NCBI GenBank assembly: GCA_964542665.1
Contig: CAZIUF010000006.1
Span: 1-44,764, forward strand
DNA from: JAGOLU01 sp964542665
GTDB lineage: Bacteria > Patescibacteriota > Microgenomatia > UBA1406 > GWC2-37-13
Direction of reading: 5' to 3'
Length of the DNA stretch: 44,764 nt
Of the stretch, positions 30,825 to 39,488 are shown in pieces. Under the pieces are notes generated by a model. The model saw nothing but the letters and a program-made list of their open reading frames with translations. It did no database searches and had not been told where the DNA came from. Every line of letters starts with the position of its first letter. Position 1 is the stretch's first letter. A program made the position numbers and the translations under genes.

Positions 30825-30833
30825 TGCTATAAT
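30825..30833 (+). promoter_or_regulatory. Extended -10 promoter of ugd
   Basis: TGC + TATAAT, an extended -10 box. The predicted leader of about 80 nt holds GACTTTAC repeats and an imperfect palindrome (TCCCGCGAAGTCGCG ... ACGCGACGAAGTGGGA, 30859-30893) before the ATG at 30922. Confidence 0.55.
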
Positions 30834-30921
30834 GTTCTGACTTTACGACTTTACTTGTCCCGCGAAGTCGCGTTTGACGCGACGAAGTGGGATAGACTTT
30901 ATCACTTTATAGACTCTTTTT

Positions 30922-32253
30922 ATGACTATCACCATCATTGGCCACGGATACGTTGGTATCGTCGCTGCTTGTGTCTTTGCAGACTTTGGCAATACCGTCC
31001 ACGTCATCGGTCATACGCCAGCGAAGCTTGAAAAGCTCAAAAGCGGTGACCCACTCATCTACGAGCCTGGCCTCGCTGAGCTGCTTCAAAAAAATACTCG
31101 TGCAGGACGCCTTATCTTTACGACAGAGTATACCCAAGCACTCAAAGACTCCTCTATCGTCTTCATCTGTGTCGGCACTCCTCCGACCCCTGGCACTGGT
31201 GAAGCAGATCTGACCATCGTGTACAAAGTAGCGGAAGAGATCGGCAAGCATCTTGACCCCTCACACTTTACCGTTGTCTCATGCAAGTCGACAGTCCCCG
31301 TCGGGACCAATTATAAAGTCAAAGCTATCATCGAGAAACAGCTTACCGCTCGTAGTTTACCCGCCGATGTAGGCGGGCTCGCTGCCTCTGAGATGTTCTC
31401 CATCGCTTCATGTCCCGAGTTCCTCCGCGAAGGAACAGGTATCCACGATACTCTCAATCCCGATAGAACAATTATTGGTGCCGATGATCAGAAGGCGATT
31501 GATATCCTCCTTGAGTTGCACAAGCCGCTCCCTGGCGAGCGCGTGGTGACCAATATCCCGAGTGCTGAGCTGATCAAATATGCGAGCAACTCACTTCTCG
31601 CCACCAAGCTTTCATTTGCCAATATGATCGCGCTCTATGCAGAGAAGCTTGGTGCTGATGCTCCATCAGTCCTCCGCGCAGTCGGACTCGATAATCGTAT
31701 CGGTACCAAAAATCTTGACGTGAGCATAGGGTATGGTGGTGCGTGTTTCCCCAAAGATGTCCAGGCCCTTACAGCCACTGGTCGCACCGAGGGTGTTGAT
31801 GTATCACTTCTTGAAGCAGTTGAAAAAGTGAACCAACTCGTCTGGCAAAACTACGTCACCAAAGTGAAAAAGCATGTGAAAAAGGGCGGCAAACTTGCAG
31901 TGTGGGGTCTCGCATTCAAAGCCAATACTGACGATATCAGATTTGCCCCAGCAGTCAAAATCGTCGAGGCACTCGCCAGAGAAGGTTATAGTATTGTGGC
32001 GTATGATCCAGCAGCGATGCCCAACGTGAAACGCCAACTCGGCGACATCATCTCCTATCACGATGCCCAATATGACATGATCGAGGGCGCTGATGCGCTT
32101 TGTATCCTGACGGAGTGGAACGAGTTCAAGCAAGCTGATCTGGCAAAGATCAAAAGCATCATGAAGCATGCCCTCGTCATCGATGGACGCAATCTGTACG
32201 ATGTGAAGAAGATGAAAGAACTCGGATTTACCTATATCAGCACCGGACGATAA
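30922..32253 (+). CDS. ugd: UDP-glucose 6-dehydrogenase
   Basis: Oxidises UDP-glucose to UDP-glucuronate with two NAD+. In 443 residues: NAD-binding GHGYVG (7-12), STVPVGT (123-129), PEFLREG (165-171) and the catalytic-cysteine loop GYGGACFPKD (Cys275), followed by the nucleotide-binding C-terminal half with GLAFKANTDDIRFAP. Residues about 141-157 (LTARSLPADVGGLAASE) are extra and are encoded around a CCCGCC/GGCGGG palindrome. Works upstream of the UDP-glucuronate decarboxylase at 33153. Confidence 0.95.
   Translation: MTITIIGHGYVGIVAACVFADFGNTVHVIGHTPAKLEKLKSGDPLIYEPGLAELLQKNTRAGRLIFTTEYTQALKDSSIVFICVGTPPTPGTGEADLTIVYKVAEEIGKHLDPSHFTVVSCKSTVPVGTNYKVKAIIEKQLTARSLPADVGGLAASEMFSIASCPEFLREGTGIHDTLNPDRTIIGADDQKAIDILLELHKPLPGERVVTNIPSAELIKYASNSLLATKLSFANMIALYAEKLGADAPSVLRAVGLDNRIGTKNLDVSIGYGGACFPKDVQALTATGRTEGVDVSLLEAVEKVNQLVWQNYVTKVKKHVKKGGKLAVWGLAFKANTDDIRFAPAVKIVEALAREGYSIVAYDPAAMPNVKRQLGDIISYHDAQYDMIEGADALCILTEWNEFKQADLAKIKSIMKHALVIDGRNLYDVKKMKELGFTYISTGR
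31360..31377. repeat. Palindrome inserted in frame in ugd
   Basis: CCCGCC-GATGTA-GGCGGG. Related palindromes occur in the leader at 33001-33067, at 35311-35327, at 42605-42620 and at 20019-20035. The encoded residues PADVGG lie in a region where family members are shorter. Confidence 0.7.
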
Positions 32254-32259
32254 AATTGC

Positions 32260-32835
32260 ATGATTACTTTTTTCTTCTGGTCATCTGGCATTATCGGAGC
32301 CCTTGGAACACTTCCCTATCTCTGGGGTATTTATAAGGGCAGTGTCAAACCCCATCGGGTAAGTTGGTTGATCTGGGGTACCCTTACTATTATCAACTTT
32401 TTTAGTCAATATGCAGGAGGAGCTCGCGAATCACTTATTTTTACCGGCCAATCAGCTTTTTGGTGCATACTCATTTTCGTTATCAGTCTAAAAAAAGGCG
32501 TCGGTGGCCATACTCGTCTCGATCTTTTTTGCATCATCGGTGCTATCGTTGGACTGATCTTGTGGAAACTCACCGATAGCCCTCTTTTAAGCCTATTTAT
32601 CAATATTGCCATAGATGCAATCGGGTGTATTCCGACTATCAAGAAAATATACCTTCAACCACGCTCTGAGGGGTTGACAACTTTTGTATCGGGTATGTTT
32701 TCTGCATTATTTGGAGTTCTTGCCGAACCAAAATATTCCATATACACACTCCTATTCCCGAGCTGGGTCATCGCAGCGAACACGGTGATCGTGTCTATTG
32801 GATTATGGAAAAGAAGGGTAACTGAGACTAAATAG
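32260..32835 (+). CDS. Six- to seven-segment membrane protein with PQ-loop-like repeats
   Basis: A 191-residue polytopic protein. Two similar units, GTLPYLWGIYKGSVKPHRVS near residue 16 and GCIPTIKKIYLQPRSEGLTT near residue 118, each place a proline in the first helix before a basic loop and a Ser/Thr, as in PQ-loop/SemiSWEET-type transporters. It follows ugd by 6 nt and may be co-transcribed. Function unknown. Confidence 0.55.
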   Translation: MITFFFWSSGIIGALGTLPYLWGIYKGSVKPHRVSWLIWGTLTIINFFSQYAGGARESLIFTGQSAFWCILIFVISLKKGVGGHTRLDLFCIIGAIVGLILWKLTDSPLLSLFINIAIDAIGCIPTIKKIYLQPRSEGLTTFVSGMFSALFGVLAEPKYSIYTLLFPSWVIAANTVIVSIGLWKRRVTETK

Positions 32836-32973
32836 TGAGTCAGGAGATGCATGTCGCTCTTGTTGAAGGCATATCGCCATCAGCAGGAACATATTGTTCA
32901 ATATATTTGTACGATATAGAGCTCCTTTTCCCTCTTCCAATCAGTCGATAACTCCGCCACCTCGACCCAAAAC

Positions 32974-32982
32974 TGCTATAAT
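32974..32982 (+). promoter_or_regulatory. Extended -10 promoter of the UDP-glucuronate decarboxylase gene
   Basis: TGC + TATAAT, an extended -10 box with no obvious -35. The predicted leader is about 164 nt and consists almost wholly of the two hairpin units and the octamer array. Confidence 0.55.
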
Positions 32983-33068
32983 TTGACTGTTTGAAAGACT
33001 TGCTTGCCCGCCTAACTGTGTAACAGTTGGTGGTGCTTGCCCGCCTAACTACGAAGTTGTTGGCGGGA

Positions 33069-33144
33069 TGACCTGACGACCTGACGACTTGATGACTTGA
33101 TGACCTGATGACCTGATAACTTTATAACTTGATAACTTTTTAAC
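33069..33144 (+). repeat. Octanucleotide tandem array (9.5 units)
   Basis: Strict period of 8: TGACCTGA, CGACCTGA, CGACTTGA, TGACTTGA, TGACCTGA, TGACCTGA, TAACTTTA, TAACTTGA, TAACTTTT, TAAC. Units drift in composition toward the gene (GACC to AACT). Same position relative to a start codon as the arrays at 22974 and 25040. Confidence 0.85.
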
Positions 33145-33152
33145 ATATCCCC

Positions 33153-34115
33153 ATGCACATCCTCATCACCGGCGGCGCAGGTTTCCTCGGCTCCCATCTG
33201 ACCAAACGACTCCTCAAGGAGGATCATAAAGTCACGGTCATCGATAACTTCCTGACCGGAAGCAGGTCCAACTTGCCCAAAGATCCTGATTTGACCGTGA
33301 TCGACAAAGATGTCTGTGATATTTCATACCACACCCTTCATGGACTTCGCAAAATCAACCAGATCTATCATCTTGCATCACCCGCCTCACCCAATCATCA
33401 CTCCCCTCTCTCCTACCACTCGCTTCCAATGGAGACGATGATGGTGAATACCACCGGCACCTTGCGGATGCTCGAGCTGGCCGAGATCAACAAAGCCAAG
33501 TTTTTGTTTGCATCAACTTCAGAGGTATACGGCGATCCGCTTGTCCATCCACAACCCGAAACATACAACGGCAATGTGAGTACGACAGGTCCACGTAGTG
33601 TCTACGATGAAGCAAAGCGCTTTGGCGAGACGCTCACTGCATATTACTGGCGTACACGGGATCTTGATGCGCGCATTGTCCGGATCTTTAACACGTTTGG
33701 TTCCCAGATGTCAGGAGCTGACATGCGCATGATCATCAACTTTATCCAACAAGCACTGAAAAATGAAGACATCACGATATTTGGTGATGGTACCCAAACA
33801 CGGAGTCTCTGTTATGTAGATGACACAGTTGATGGGATGATTCGACTGATGAACAAAGACAAAACCAAAGGTGAAATAGTCAATATCGGCTCAACTGAGG
33901 AGCACACGGTGTTGGAGTATGCGAATATGGTGAAAAAGATTACCGGTTCCTCATCAAAAATCGTCCACAAGGAGTCACTCCCCATACACGATCCAAAGCA
34001 ACGCCAAGCAGATATCAGCAAGGCGAAAAAGTTGCTCGATTGGGAGCCAAAAGTAGCTCTTGAGGACGGATTGAAACAGACGATCGAATATGTGCAAGTT
34101 ATCTTTAAAAAATGA
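33153..34115 (+). CDS. UDP-glucuronate decarboxylase (UDP-xylose synthase)
   Basis: Extended SDR converting UDP-glucuronate to UDP-xylose. In 320 residues: GGAGFLGSH (7-15), YHLASPASP (72-80), STSEVYGDP (121-129), NVSTTGPRS (141-149) and the catalytic YDEAKR (Y151, K155), all typical of UXS. The last segment LDWEPKVALEDGLKQTI is the family ending. Uses the product of ugd 0.9 kb upstream. A small extra loop (NHHSPLSYHS) follows the LASPASP motif. Overlaps the next gene by 4 nt (ATGA). Confidence 0.92.
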   Translation: MHILITGGAGFLGSHLTKRLLKEDHKVTVIDNFLTGSRSNLPKDPDLTVIDKDVCDISYHTLHGLRKINQIYHLASPASPNHHSPLSYHSLPMETMMVNTTGTLRMLELAEINKAKFLFASTSEVYGDPLVHPQPETYNGNVSTTGPRSVYDEAKRFGETLTAYYWRTRDLDARIVRIFNTFGSQMSGADMRMIINFIQQALKNEDITIFGDGTQTRSLCYVDDTVDGMIRLMNKDKTKGEIVNIGSTEEHTVLEYANMVKKITGSSSKIVHKESLPIHDPKQRQADISKAKKLLDWEPKVALEDGLKQTIEYVQVIFKK

Positions 34116-35218
34116 TGCAAAAAGCTGTCATAGTGCTCCCTACCTACAACGAGGCAAAAAATGTTGAAGAGGTTCTTCACTTGATATTTGCCCAACAATC
34201 AAAGGTGCCCTCGTGGGAGCTCCATGTCGTCGTTGTTGATAGCGCTTCACCCGATGGTACGGGACCCATCGTCGAGAGATTGAGTCAGAGTACCTATCCC
34301 CGGCTTCATCTCATCAAATCGAAAAAGGAAGGCCTCGGCAAGGCATACCTGACCGGATTTGAAATCGCAATTCAAAAGCTTTCACCTGACGTTCTCTTTG
34401 AGATGGATGCAGATCTCTCACATGATCCAGCCAATATCCCAGATTTTCTTCGCGAGATTGACAGGGGCGCTGATCTTGTTATCGGCACGCGCTACTCAAA
34501 AGGTGGTTCTATCCCGAGTGACTGGGGACTGAATCGTAAGATATATTCCATAGGTGCCAATATCGTCATCAGACTCGGATTTATGCGAATCAAAAATACT
34601 GAGTGGACCAACGGATACAGAGCGATCAAAAGATCACTGATCGAAAAGCTGATGCCCCATATGTCCTCGTATACAGGATATGTGTTCCAAGTGGCTTTCC
34701 TCGATAAGGCGATCAATCTCGGCGCCAAGATAGCTGAGGTACCGATCCACTTCACCGATCGCATCCATGGCCTGTCAAAAATCAACACTCCGCAATACAT
34801 CCTGCAAACATTTGCCTATGTATTCACTCACTCGAGCTTTATCAGGTTTGTGATCGTTGGAGTCATCGGAGCTCTTGTTGATTTTGGCAGTGCCAGTATC
34901 CTCAAGTCTGTCGGATCCACCATATTGATTGCAAACGCCATTAGCACCGAGCTGGCAGTCATCTCAAACTTTTTATTGAATAATTATTGGAGTTTCTCAC
35001 ACAATCGCATCACCAAACTTTCGAAGCTTGTGCCCAATTTCTTGAAGTTCAATCTTGTGTCGCTTGGCAATATCGTCATCCAGCTTGTTGGTATCAGTAT
35101 CGGCGTAGCAGTCGGTGGTGAGCGCTACTGGCTCATCTACAAACTTATCACGATCGTGTGTGTAGTGATCCCCTACTCCTACATCCTCTACAACAAAGTG
35201 ATTTGGAAAAAGAAGTAA
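34112..35218 (+). CDS. GT2 polyprenyl-phosphate glycosyltransferase fused to GtrA
   Basis: Residues 1-235 form a dolichol-phosphate-mannose-synthase-like GT2: PTYNEAKN (10-17), VVDSASPDGT, DADLSHDP (99-106), GTRYSKGG and the late WTNGYRAI. It charges a polyprenyl phosphate with a sugar. Residues about 243-368 are a GtrA-like domain with four membrane segments (FIRFVIVGVIGALVDFG), thought to flip or help transfer the lipid-linked sugar. The product would suit the GT39-like enzyme at 20099. Coupled to the UXS gene by ATGA. Confidence 0.9.
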   Translation: MMQKAVIVLPTYNEAKNVEEVLHLIFAQQSKVPSWELHVVVVDSASPDGTGPIVERLSQSTYPRLHLIKSKKEGLGKAYLTGFEIAIQKLSPDVLFEMDADLSHDPANIPDFLREIDRGADLVIGTRYSKGGSIPSDWGLNRKIYSIGANIVIRLGFMRIKNTEWTNGYRAIKRSLIEKLMPHMSSYTGYVFQVAFLDKAINLGAKIAEVPIHFTDRIHGLSKINTPQYILQTFAYVFTHSSFIRFVIVGVIGALVDFGSASILKSVGSTILIANAISTELAVISNFLLNNYWSFSHNRITKLSKLVPNFLKFNLVSLGNIVIQLVGISIGVAVGGERYWLIYKLITIVCVVIPYSYILYNKVIWKKK

Positions 35219-35268
35219 CACCAAGACGTCATATGTTGCGCTGGTTGTTGGAAAAGAATCCCCCCCTC

Positions 35269-35304
35269 TGTCATCCCGGACAAACGAAGTGCGATCCGGG
35301 ATCC
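35269..35304. repeat. Palindromic repeat, long form, in a convergent spacer
   Basis: Third copy of the 36-nt unit described at 24440. It lies between two convergent genes and is followed by GCCCGCAGGCCGGCGG (35311-35326), then GGCATTTG and TTAG-type heptamers (35350-35372). Could serve as a transcript 3' end. Confidence 0.85.
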
Positions 35305-35420
35305 ATGCTCGCCCGCAGGCCGGCGGATCGGCATTTGAAATCTCCTTAGTGTTTAGGATTTAGAGTTTAGTTTTTGCCACAATCTACCTTCAACTTTATA
35401 ACTTTGAACCCTTTTTGGGC

Positions 35421-36329
35421 TCAGTACACTTTCTTCGCATACTCACCGCTTACCCACCCTTCACTTTCTGTGAGTTTGATTTTGATCCATGATCCTTTTT
35501 CTTCGATGTACGGATAGGACTCTCCAGGTTTGACCTGTGCAATTTCTTTCCCCGCAAGACTTCCATCATCGCGCACGCGGAGGAATCCCGTCGAGGTATC
35601 GAGGATGAGTACTGTTTTTGGTGTTGGTGTAGGAGTTGCTGTTGGACTCAACTTTGGAATATCAGGGAGACGTGCACTTCCACTCGCTTCAAGTAGCTTG
35701 GAAAGCTCAAACTTTTTGTCGAAATCCACATCGAGGCCTAGATTTGTCTTGAGCACTGTTGCGTAGCCTCCTGACTCGATATTCACCTGGATGGTACGCC
35801 TTTTGAGCTTGGGCAAGTAGAGGGATATTTCATGAGCACCGACTGTGGCGCCTCTTATGACATGTGGGCTCACTCCGACATCCTCGCCATCGAGCGATAC
35901 CACGGCACCTGGTGGATCTGTTTGAATCTCAATATCGCCAGTGCCCGCAGCTACAGGTAGATCAGCAGATCGGAGTGTTACCACCTCACCCGCAGACTCG
36001 ATTTCAGTATTTGCCAGCTCACGACGGATATACGTGTATTGACGTGAACGCACCTCCACTTTTCCTTCCCAGGTCACTGCAGATGAGCTCGCGGTCGTAT
36101 CCATCGACAGTGGAATGAGTTTGACTGTATATGTGCCTGGTGTATAGGGCTGGTTGAATGGTGTTCGGCCGACTGCCTGAGTATTGATGAATACCGAAGA
36201 CTCAGGCACAGATACGATCTGGATATTTCCTGGCGCAGCCTTTTGCCGATCATAGACATAGATCTTCAGAAAGGTCCCAACCCCTGCGATGAGTATCAAA
36301 AATAGCAAATACAAAATACGCGTCTTCAT
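35421..36329 (-). CDS. Membrane-anchored PEGA/SH3-domain protein
   Basis: A 302-residue exported or anchored protein. An N-terminal hydrophobic segment (about residues 4-24) is followed by a PEGA domain (residues 34-75: VPESSVFINTQAVGRTPF), a second PEGA domain (about 132-200: TDPPGAVVSLDGEDVGVSPH), a Thr/Pro linker (SPTATPTPTPK) and a C-terminal bacterial SH3 domain (about 243-302: GFLRVRDDGS ... GSWIKIKLTESEGWVSGEY). It likely acts in cell-wall or surface binding. Monocistronic, convergent with the GT2-GtrA gene and divergent from argS. Confidence 0.82.
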   Translation of the reverse strand: MKTRILYLLFLILIAGVGTFLKIYVYDRQKAAPGNIQIVSVPESSVFINTQAVGRTPFNQPYTPGTYTVKLIPLSMDTTASSSAVTWEGKVEVRSRQYTYIRRELANTEIESAGEVVTLRSADLPVAAGTGDIEIQTDPPGAVVSLDGEDVGVSPHVIRGATVGAHEISLYLPKLKRRTIQVNIESGGYATVLKTNLGLDVDFDKKFELSKLLEASGSARLPDIPKLSPTATPTPTPKTVLILDTSTGFLRVRDDGSLAGKEIAQVKPGESYPYIEEKGSWIKIKLTESEGWVSGEYAKKVY

Positions 36330-36387
36330 GAGGCTATTCTAGCAAACTCTCCCACAGAAACACACTCCACTCGCACATGAGGCAAGG

Positions 36388-36393
36388 TATAAT
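36388..36393 (+). promoter_or_regulatory. -10 box of argS
   Basis: Perfect TATAAT, 7 nt before the argS ATG, with no -35 consensus. Predicts a leaderless transcript. Confidence 0.5.
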
Positions 36394-36400
36394 AAAACCC

Positions 36401-38347
36401 ATGATCACCGAACAACTTGAGAAGATATGTATCCAGGCACTGACTGTGCTAAAGCTGAGCGTTGACGGTGTATCTTTTGATTTGCCTACCGATCTATCTC
36501 ACGGTGATTTCACGACCAATATCGCCATGAGGTTAGCAAAAACTGCACAGCTGAATCCTTTTGAGCTAGCCCAGTCCATCGTGAAGCATATCCCTGCAAA
36601 TGATCTGATTGAAAAAGTCGAAGCCATCAAACCAGGCTTTATCAATATCTTCGTCAAACCCTCAGCTTTACTTTCGACCTTTGACCGTCAACCATCGACT
36701 CACAAACCTGAAAAGATATGCGTTGAGTACACTGATCCCAATCCCTTTAAGGAGTTTCATATCGGCCATCTATATTCGAATACCGTCGGTGAATCACTGG
36801 CGCGCTTGCAGGAAGCAGTTGGACACGATGTCTATCGACTCTGTTATCAGGGTGATGTTGGACTCCATGTCGCCTGCAGTATCTACGGTATGATCGAGAA
36901 GTTGAGGATTGACAATGTTGAGTTTAAAGCAAAAGAGTCACTTAGTCTCACTGACCGAGTGAAGTGGCTTGGCCAATGCTACGCCTATGGAGCAACAGCA
37001 AACAAAGAAGATCCCGAAGCAAGTGAAAAAATCAAAAAGCTCAATGCTCAACTATTCCAGATAGCCCAAGAGATGTGGGTCAGAGATGATCCGAACTTTA
37101 TGCCACAAATAGATTACAAACCATTTGTAAAAGAAGAAGTCTATCCTCACGACCTCGTGTACGAGTACTACGTGACTGGCAGACAGTGGACGCTTGACTA
37201 TTTCGACGAAATCTACAAAAAACTCGGTACACAATCGAAAAAGTCCGATGCTGCTGGCGCATTTGATCACTATTACTTCGAAAGTGCGGTGGCTGAGTTT
37301 GGATATACCACCGTGATGCAGTATCTGGAGAAAGGACTTTTTGAGAAAAGCGATGGAGCGATCGTGTCATCTAAAGAGAAAAATGGCCTACATACCAGAG
37401 TGTTTATCAACTCACACGGTTTACCAACCTACGAGGCCAAAGAACTGGGTTTGAATCCTGAGAAGTATAAAAAGTACAAGTTTGATAAATCTATCATCAT
37501 CACCGCCAATGAAATCAATGAGTACTTCAAAGTACTCCTTTGGAATCTGAAACAGATCGATCCGTATGTCGGTGAGCACACCATACATATAGGTCATGGG
37601 GTCGTCAGACTACCCGAGGGCAAGATGTCATCCCGAACTGGAAAGATCTTGTCTGGTGAAGCATTGATCGAAGAAGCAACATCAAGGGTAGTAGAAAAAA
37701 TGAGCTCATCCTCTTCTTCTCCTGTCATCCCAGCGGATGCTGGGATCTCAGAGCGATTTCAAGGCGACAAATCTATCATTGCTCAAAAGGTTGCCATCGC
37801 CGCTATCAAATACTCACTACTTAAAACTAACCTCGGCAAAGACGTCACCTTTTCCTTCGACGAATCACTCTCATTTGAGGGTAACTCAGGACCATATCTC
37901 CTCTATACGATCGTCCGATGCAAAAGCATACTTGGAAAGTCTAAAGTCGAAAGTCTAAAGTCCGTAAAGTCAGAGTCATTGCGAGGATCCGCCGAGGGCG
38001 GAGACGTGGCAATCTCACCAAATGTCACCCTGAGCTCGACGAAGGGTCCAGCAAGTTTTCAACTATCCACTATCAACTATCAACTTGATGATCTACGTCT
38101 CCTCCGCTTGCTCGCTCGATACGACTCCGTCATTGCCCAAGCAGCAGACAAACTTGCACCACACTCGGTGTGCACGTACCTTTACACTCTCGCAAGTGAG
38201 TTCAGTAGTTATTATGCAAAAGTGAATATACTGAAGACTGAAGATGTAGAGCTGAAACAGTTTCGTCTCTGGCTCGTCTCAAAGATCGCAGATACTCTGA
38301 CAAAAGGCGTAAACATTCTCGGCTTCGAAGCTGTTGAAAAAATGTAG
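36401..38347 (+). CDS. argS: Arginyl-tRNA synthetase with repeat-encoded insertions
   Basis: Class I synthetase charging tRNA-Arg. The 648 residues start MITEQLEKIC at ATG 36401. HIGH is at 120-123 (EFHIGHLYSN) and KMSSR at 408-412. The C-terminal anticodon-binding domain includes LRLLARYDSVIAQAADKLAP and ASEFSSYYAKVNIL. Two insertions are encoded by repeats: about residues 433-455 (SSSSSSPVIPADAGISERF) between the catalytic core and IAQKVAIAAIKY, and about 513-562 (GKSKVESLKSVKSESLRG and on) before LRLLRLL. The frame is unbroken through both. Confidence 0.95.
   Translation: MITEQLEKICIQALTVLKLSVDGVSFDLPTDLSHGDFTTNIAMRLAKTAQLNPFELAQSIVKHIPANDLIEKVEAIKPGFINIFVKPSALLSTFDRQPSTHKPEKICVEYTDPNPFKEFHIGHLYSNTVGESLARLQEAVGHDVYRLCYQGDVGLHVACSIYGMIEKLRIDNVEFKAKESLSLTDRVKWLGQCYAYGATANKEDPEASEKIKKLNAQLFQIAQEMWVRDDPNFMPQIDYKPFVKEEVYPHDLVYEYYVTGRQWTLDYFDEIYKKLGTQSKKSDAAGAFDHYYFESAVAEFGYTTVMQYLEKGLFEKSDGAIVSSKEKNGLHTRVFINSHGLPTYEAKELGLNPEKYKKYKFDKSIIITANEINEYFKVLLWNLKQIDPYVGEHTIHIGHGVVRLPEGKMSSRTGKILSGEALIEEATSRVVEKMSSSSSSPVIPADAGISERFQGDKSIIAQKVAIAAIKYSLLKTNLGKDVTFSFDESLSFEGNSGPYLLYTIVRCKSILGKSKVESLKSVKSESLRGSAEGGDVAISPNVTLSSTKGPASFQLSTINYQLDDLRLLRLLARYDSVIAQAADKLAPHSVCTYLYTLASEFSSYYAKVNILKTEDVELKQFRLWLVSKIADTLTKGVNILGFEAVEKM
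37723..37748. repeat. Palindromic repeat inside argS (variant stem)
   Basis: TGTCATCCCAGC-GGAT-GCTGGGATCT. Compared with the standard short form, the arms CCCGGC/GCCGGG became CCCAGC/GCTGGG, a compensatory double change that keeps the stem. Encodes VIPADAGIS in frame. Confidence 0.85.
37936..38090. repeat. Compound repeat block inside argS
   Basis: In order: a periodic array (AAAGTCTAAAGTCGAAAGTC then TAAAGTCCGTAAAGTC, 37936-37972), a GTCATTGCGAGG...GGCAATCTC unit (37975-38018), a TGTCACCCTGAG...AAGGGTCC unit (38023-38049) and another period-8 array (CAACTATCCACTATCAACTA, 38060-38090). All are kept in frame. The same kinds of unit elsewhere lie in intergenic DNA. Confidence 0.75.
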
Positions 38348-38379
38348 TTACACCAAACTACTGCAAATATTTTGCAAAA

Positions 38380-39480
38380 TTATTGTTTTTCTGCCAGTAC
38401 ATACCCCACAACACGATCAATGTTCCCATTAGTAAATATCCTAATTTCATCTGCATTCATAGCATCCGGATCATCAGGGCTCCCCTTATCAAAACACAAT
38501 CTTCTCGTAGTCAATCTTGAAGACCCAACTAAACTAGCTTTAAGAAGTGGCATGAGAGCAATTCTTTGATGATATTCATTTCTGTCATTTCCATTTCCAA
38601 CTGTTAATCCAAATACTCCTTGAGGCACGAGTCTTTTACTAAAAGCACTAATGATTCCCCCAATGTTTGCTCCTGCGCTGCTTATTAGGGCACGTTGGGC
38701 CTTGTCTGCCTCATCATGTCTTCTGGCCGCTCCACCCTGACTATGAGTGCTAAAGACTGCTCCCCTAAGTACAGGACTAAATTCGGAGATGAGAGATCCT
38801 ATTGCACTTGAAAATGCGAGTGGTTCTGCCTGATGCATCCATATTTGATTAAACTTTTTTCTTCCGAAGCTGTCGTATTTAATCATATTTGCTAAACTTT
38901 CCGATTTTGTTTCAACTGCTCCAGGTGGAAAGTGATATTGATCAAATTGTTGCTGAAGAAATTTTTGGTCAGGCAAAAATGGATCTACTGCGAGAAATGT
39001 CACATCAGGTAGATATTTTGGTGTAGCCTCCAAATCGTTGTTAGGCATTTGTTTTCTGTATAGCTTGCCGATTTCGTCTGCACCAGGAGGCATTATTGTA
39101 TGTCCCACTACTTCTGGGACGGTTAAACCGCTCCCCATGAGCAGAATATGATCACCAGGATGTATTGAGTGACCATACATAAGTTCACTGTACCGTCGAA
39201 CAGTGTATGCATCAAATATTCTCGGAGTAAGACTCAGTATTGGATAATCAATTGCTAATGAAAGCCCCTCTAACATTACGCGGTCAACTATCGCCTGTGG
39301 AGTATGGGGTCTGGTTTCAAATAAATTACGCGCCTCGTCATTGAAGTGCCTCTCTATTAGCGCAATTCGACTTGGGTAGAACTTATCAAGAAGGGCCTGA
39401 TATATCGCATTAATATCTGTTTCTATTGGTCCGTAACTATCCTTGATATTTGTTCCGCCAAGCTGCTCACCTTTAGACAT
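38380..39480 (-). CDS. Unknown protein, possible methyltransferase-like fold
   Basis: Not recognised; 366 residues. Residues from about 108 read IHPGDHILLMGSGLTVPEVV and later VTFLAVDPFLPDQ, which resembles motif I and II of Rossmann-fold methyltransferases, but the glycine pattern is weak. Near the C-terminus are GVFGLTVGNGNDRNEYHQR and RLTTRRLCFDKG. The ATG at 39480 (MSKGEQLGGT) is supported by a -10 box TATACT 8 nt upstream. Alone on the minus strand between argS and radA. Its start context is shared with the pyruvate-kinase-like orphan at 29552-30709. Confidence 0.45.
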   Translation of the reverse strand: MSKGEQLGGTNIKDSYGPIETDINAIYQALLDKFYPSRIALIERHFNDEARNLFETRPHTPQAIVDRVMLEGLSLAIDYPILSLTPRIFDAYTVRRYSELMYGHSIHPGDHILLMGSGLTVPEVVGHTIMPPGADEIGKLYRKQMPNNDLEATPKYLPDVTFLAVDPFLPDQKFLQQQFDQYHFPPGAVETKSESLANMIKYDSFGRKKFNQIWMHQAEPLAFSSAIGSLISEFSPVLRGAVFSTHSQGGAARRHDEADKAQRALISSAGANIGGIISAFSKRLVPQGVFGLTVGNGNDRNEYHQRIALMPLLKASLVGSSRLTTRRLCFDKGSPDDPDAMNADEIRIFTNGNIDRVVGYVLAEKQ

Positions 39481-39488
39481 AATCCTAT

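Larger units (their letters stand above)
32836..33152 (+). other. 317-nt spacer: promoter, paired hairpins and octamer array
   Basis: No gene is seen. It holds an extended -10 (32974-32982), two tandem hairpin units (33001-33033 and 33034-33067), each beginning TGCTTGCCCGCCTAACT, and an octamer array (33069-33144) that ends 8 nt before the next ATG. The bases 32836-32970 show no recognisable feature. Confidence 0.7.

Noticed and set aside
37622..37636. TGTCATCCCG at the KMSSR codons of argS as another repeat copy
   Set aside because: The match is produced by the codons for KMSSR and no complementary right arm follows. Coincidence.
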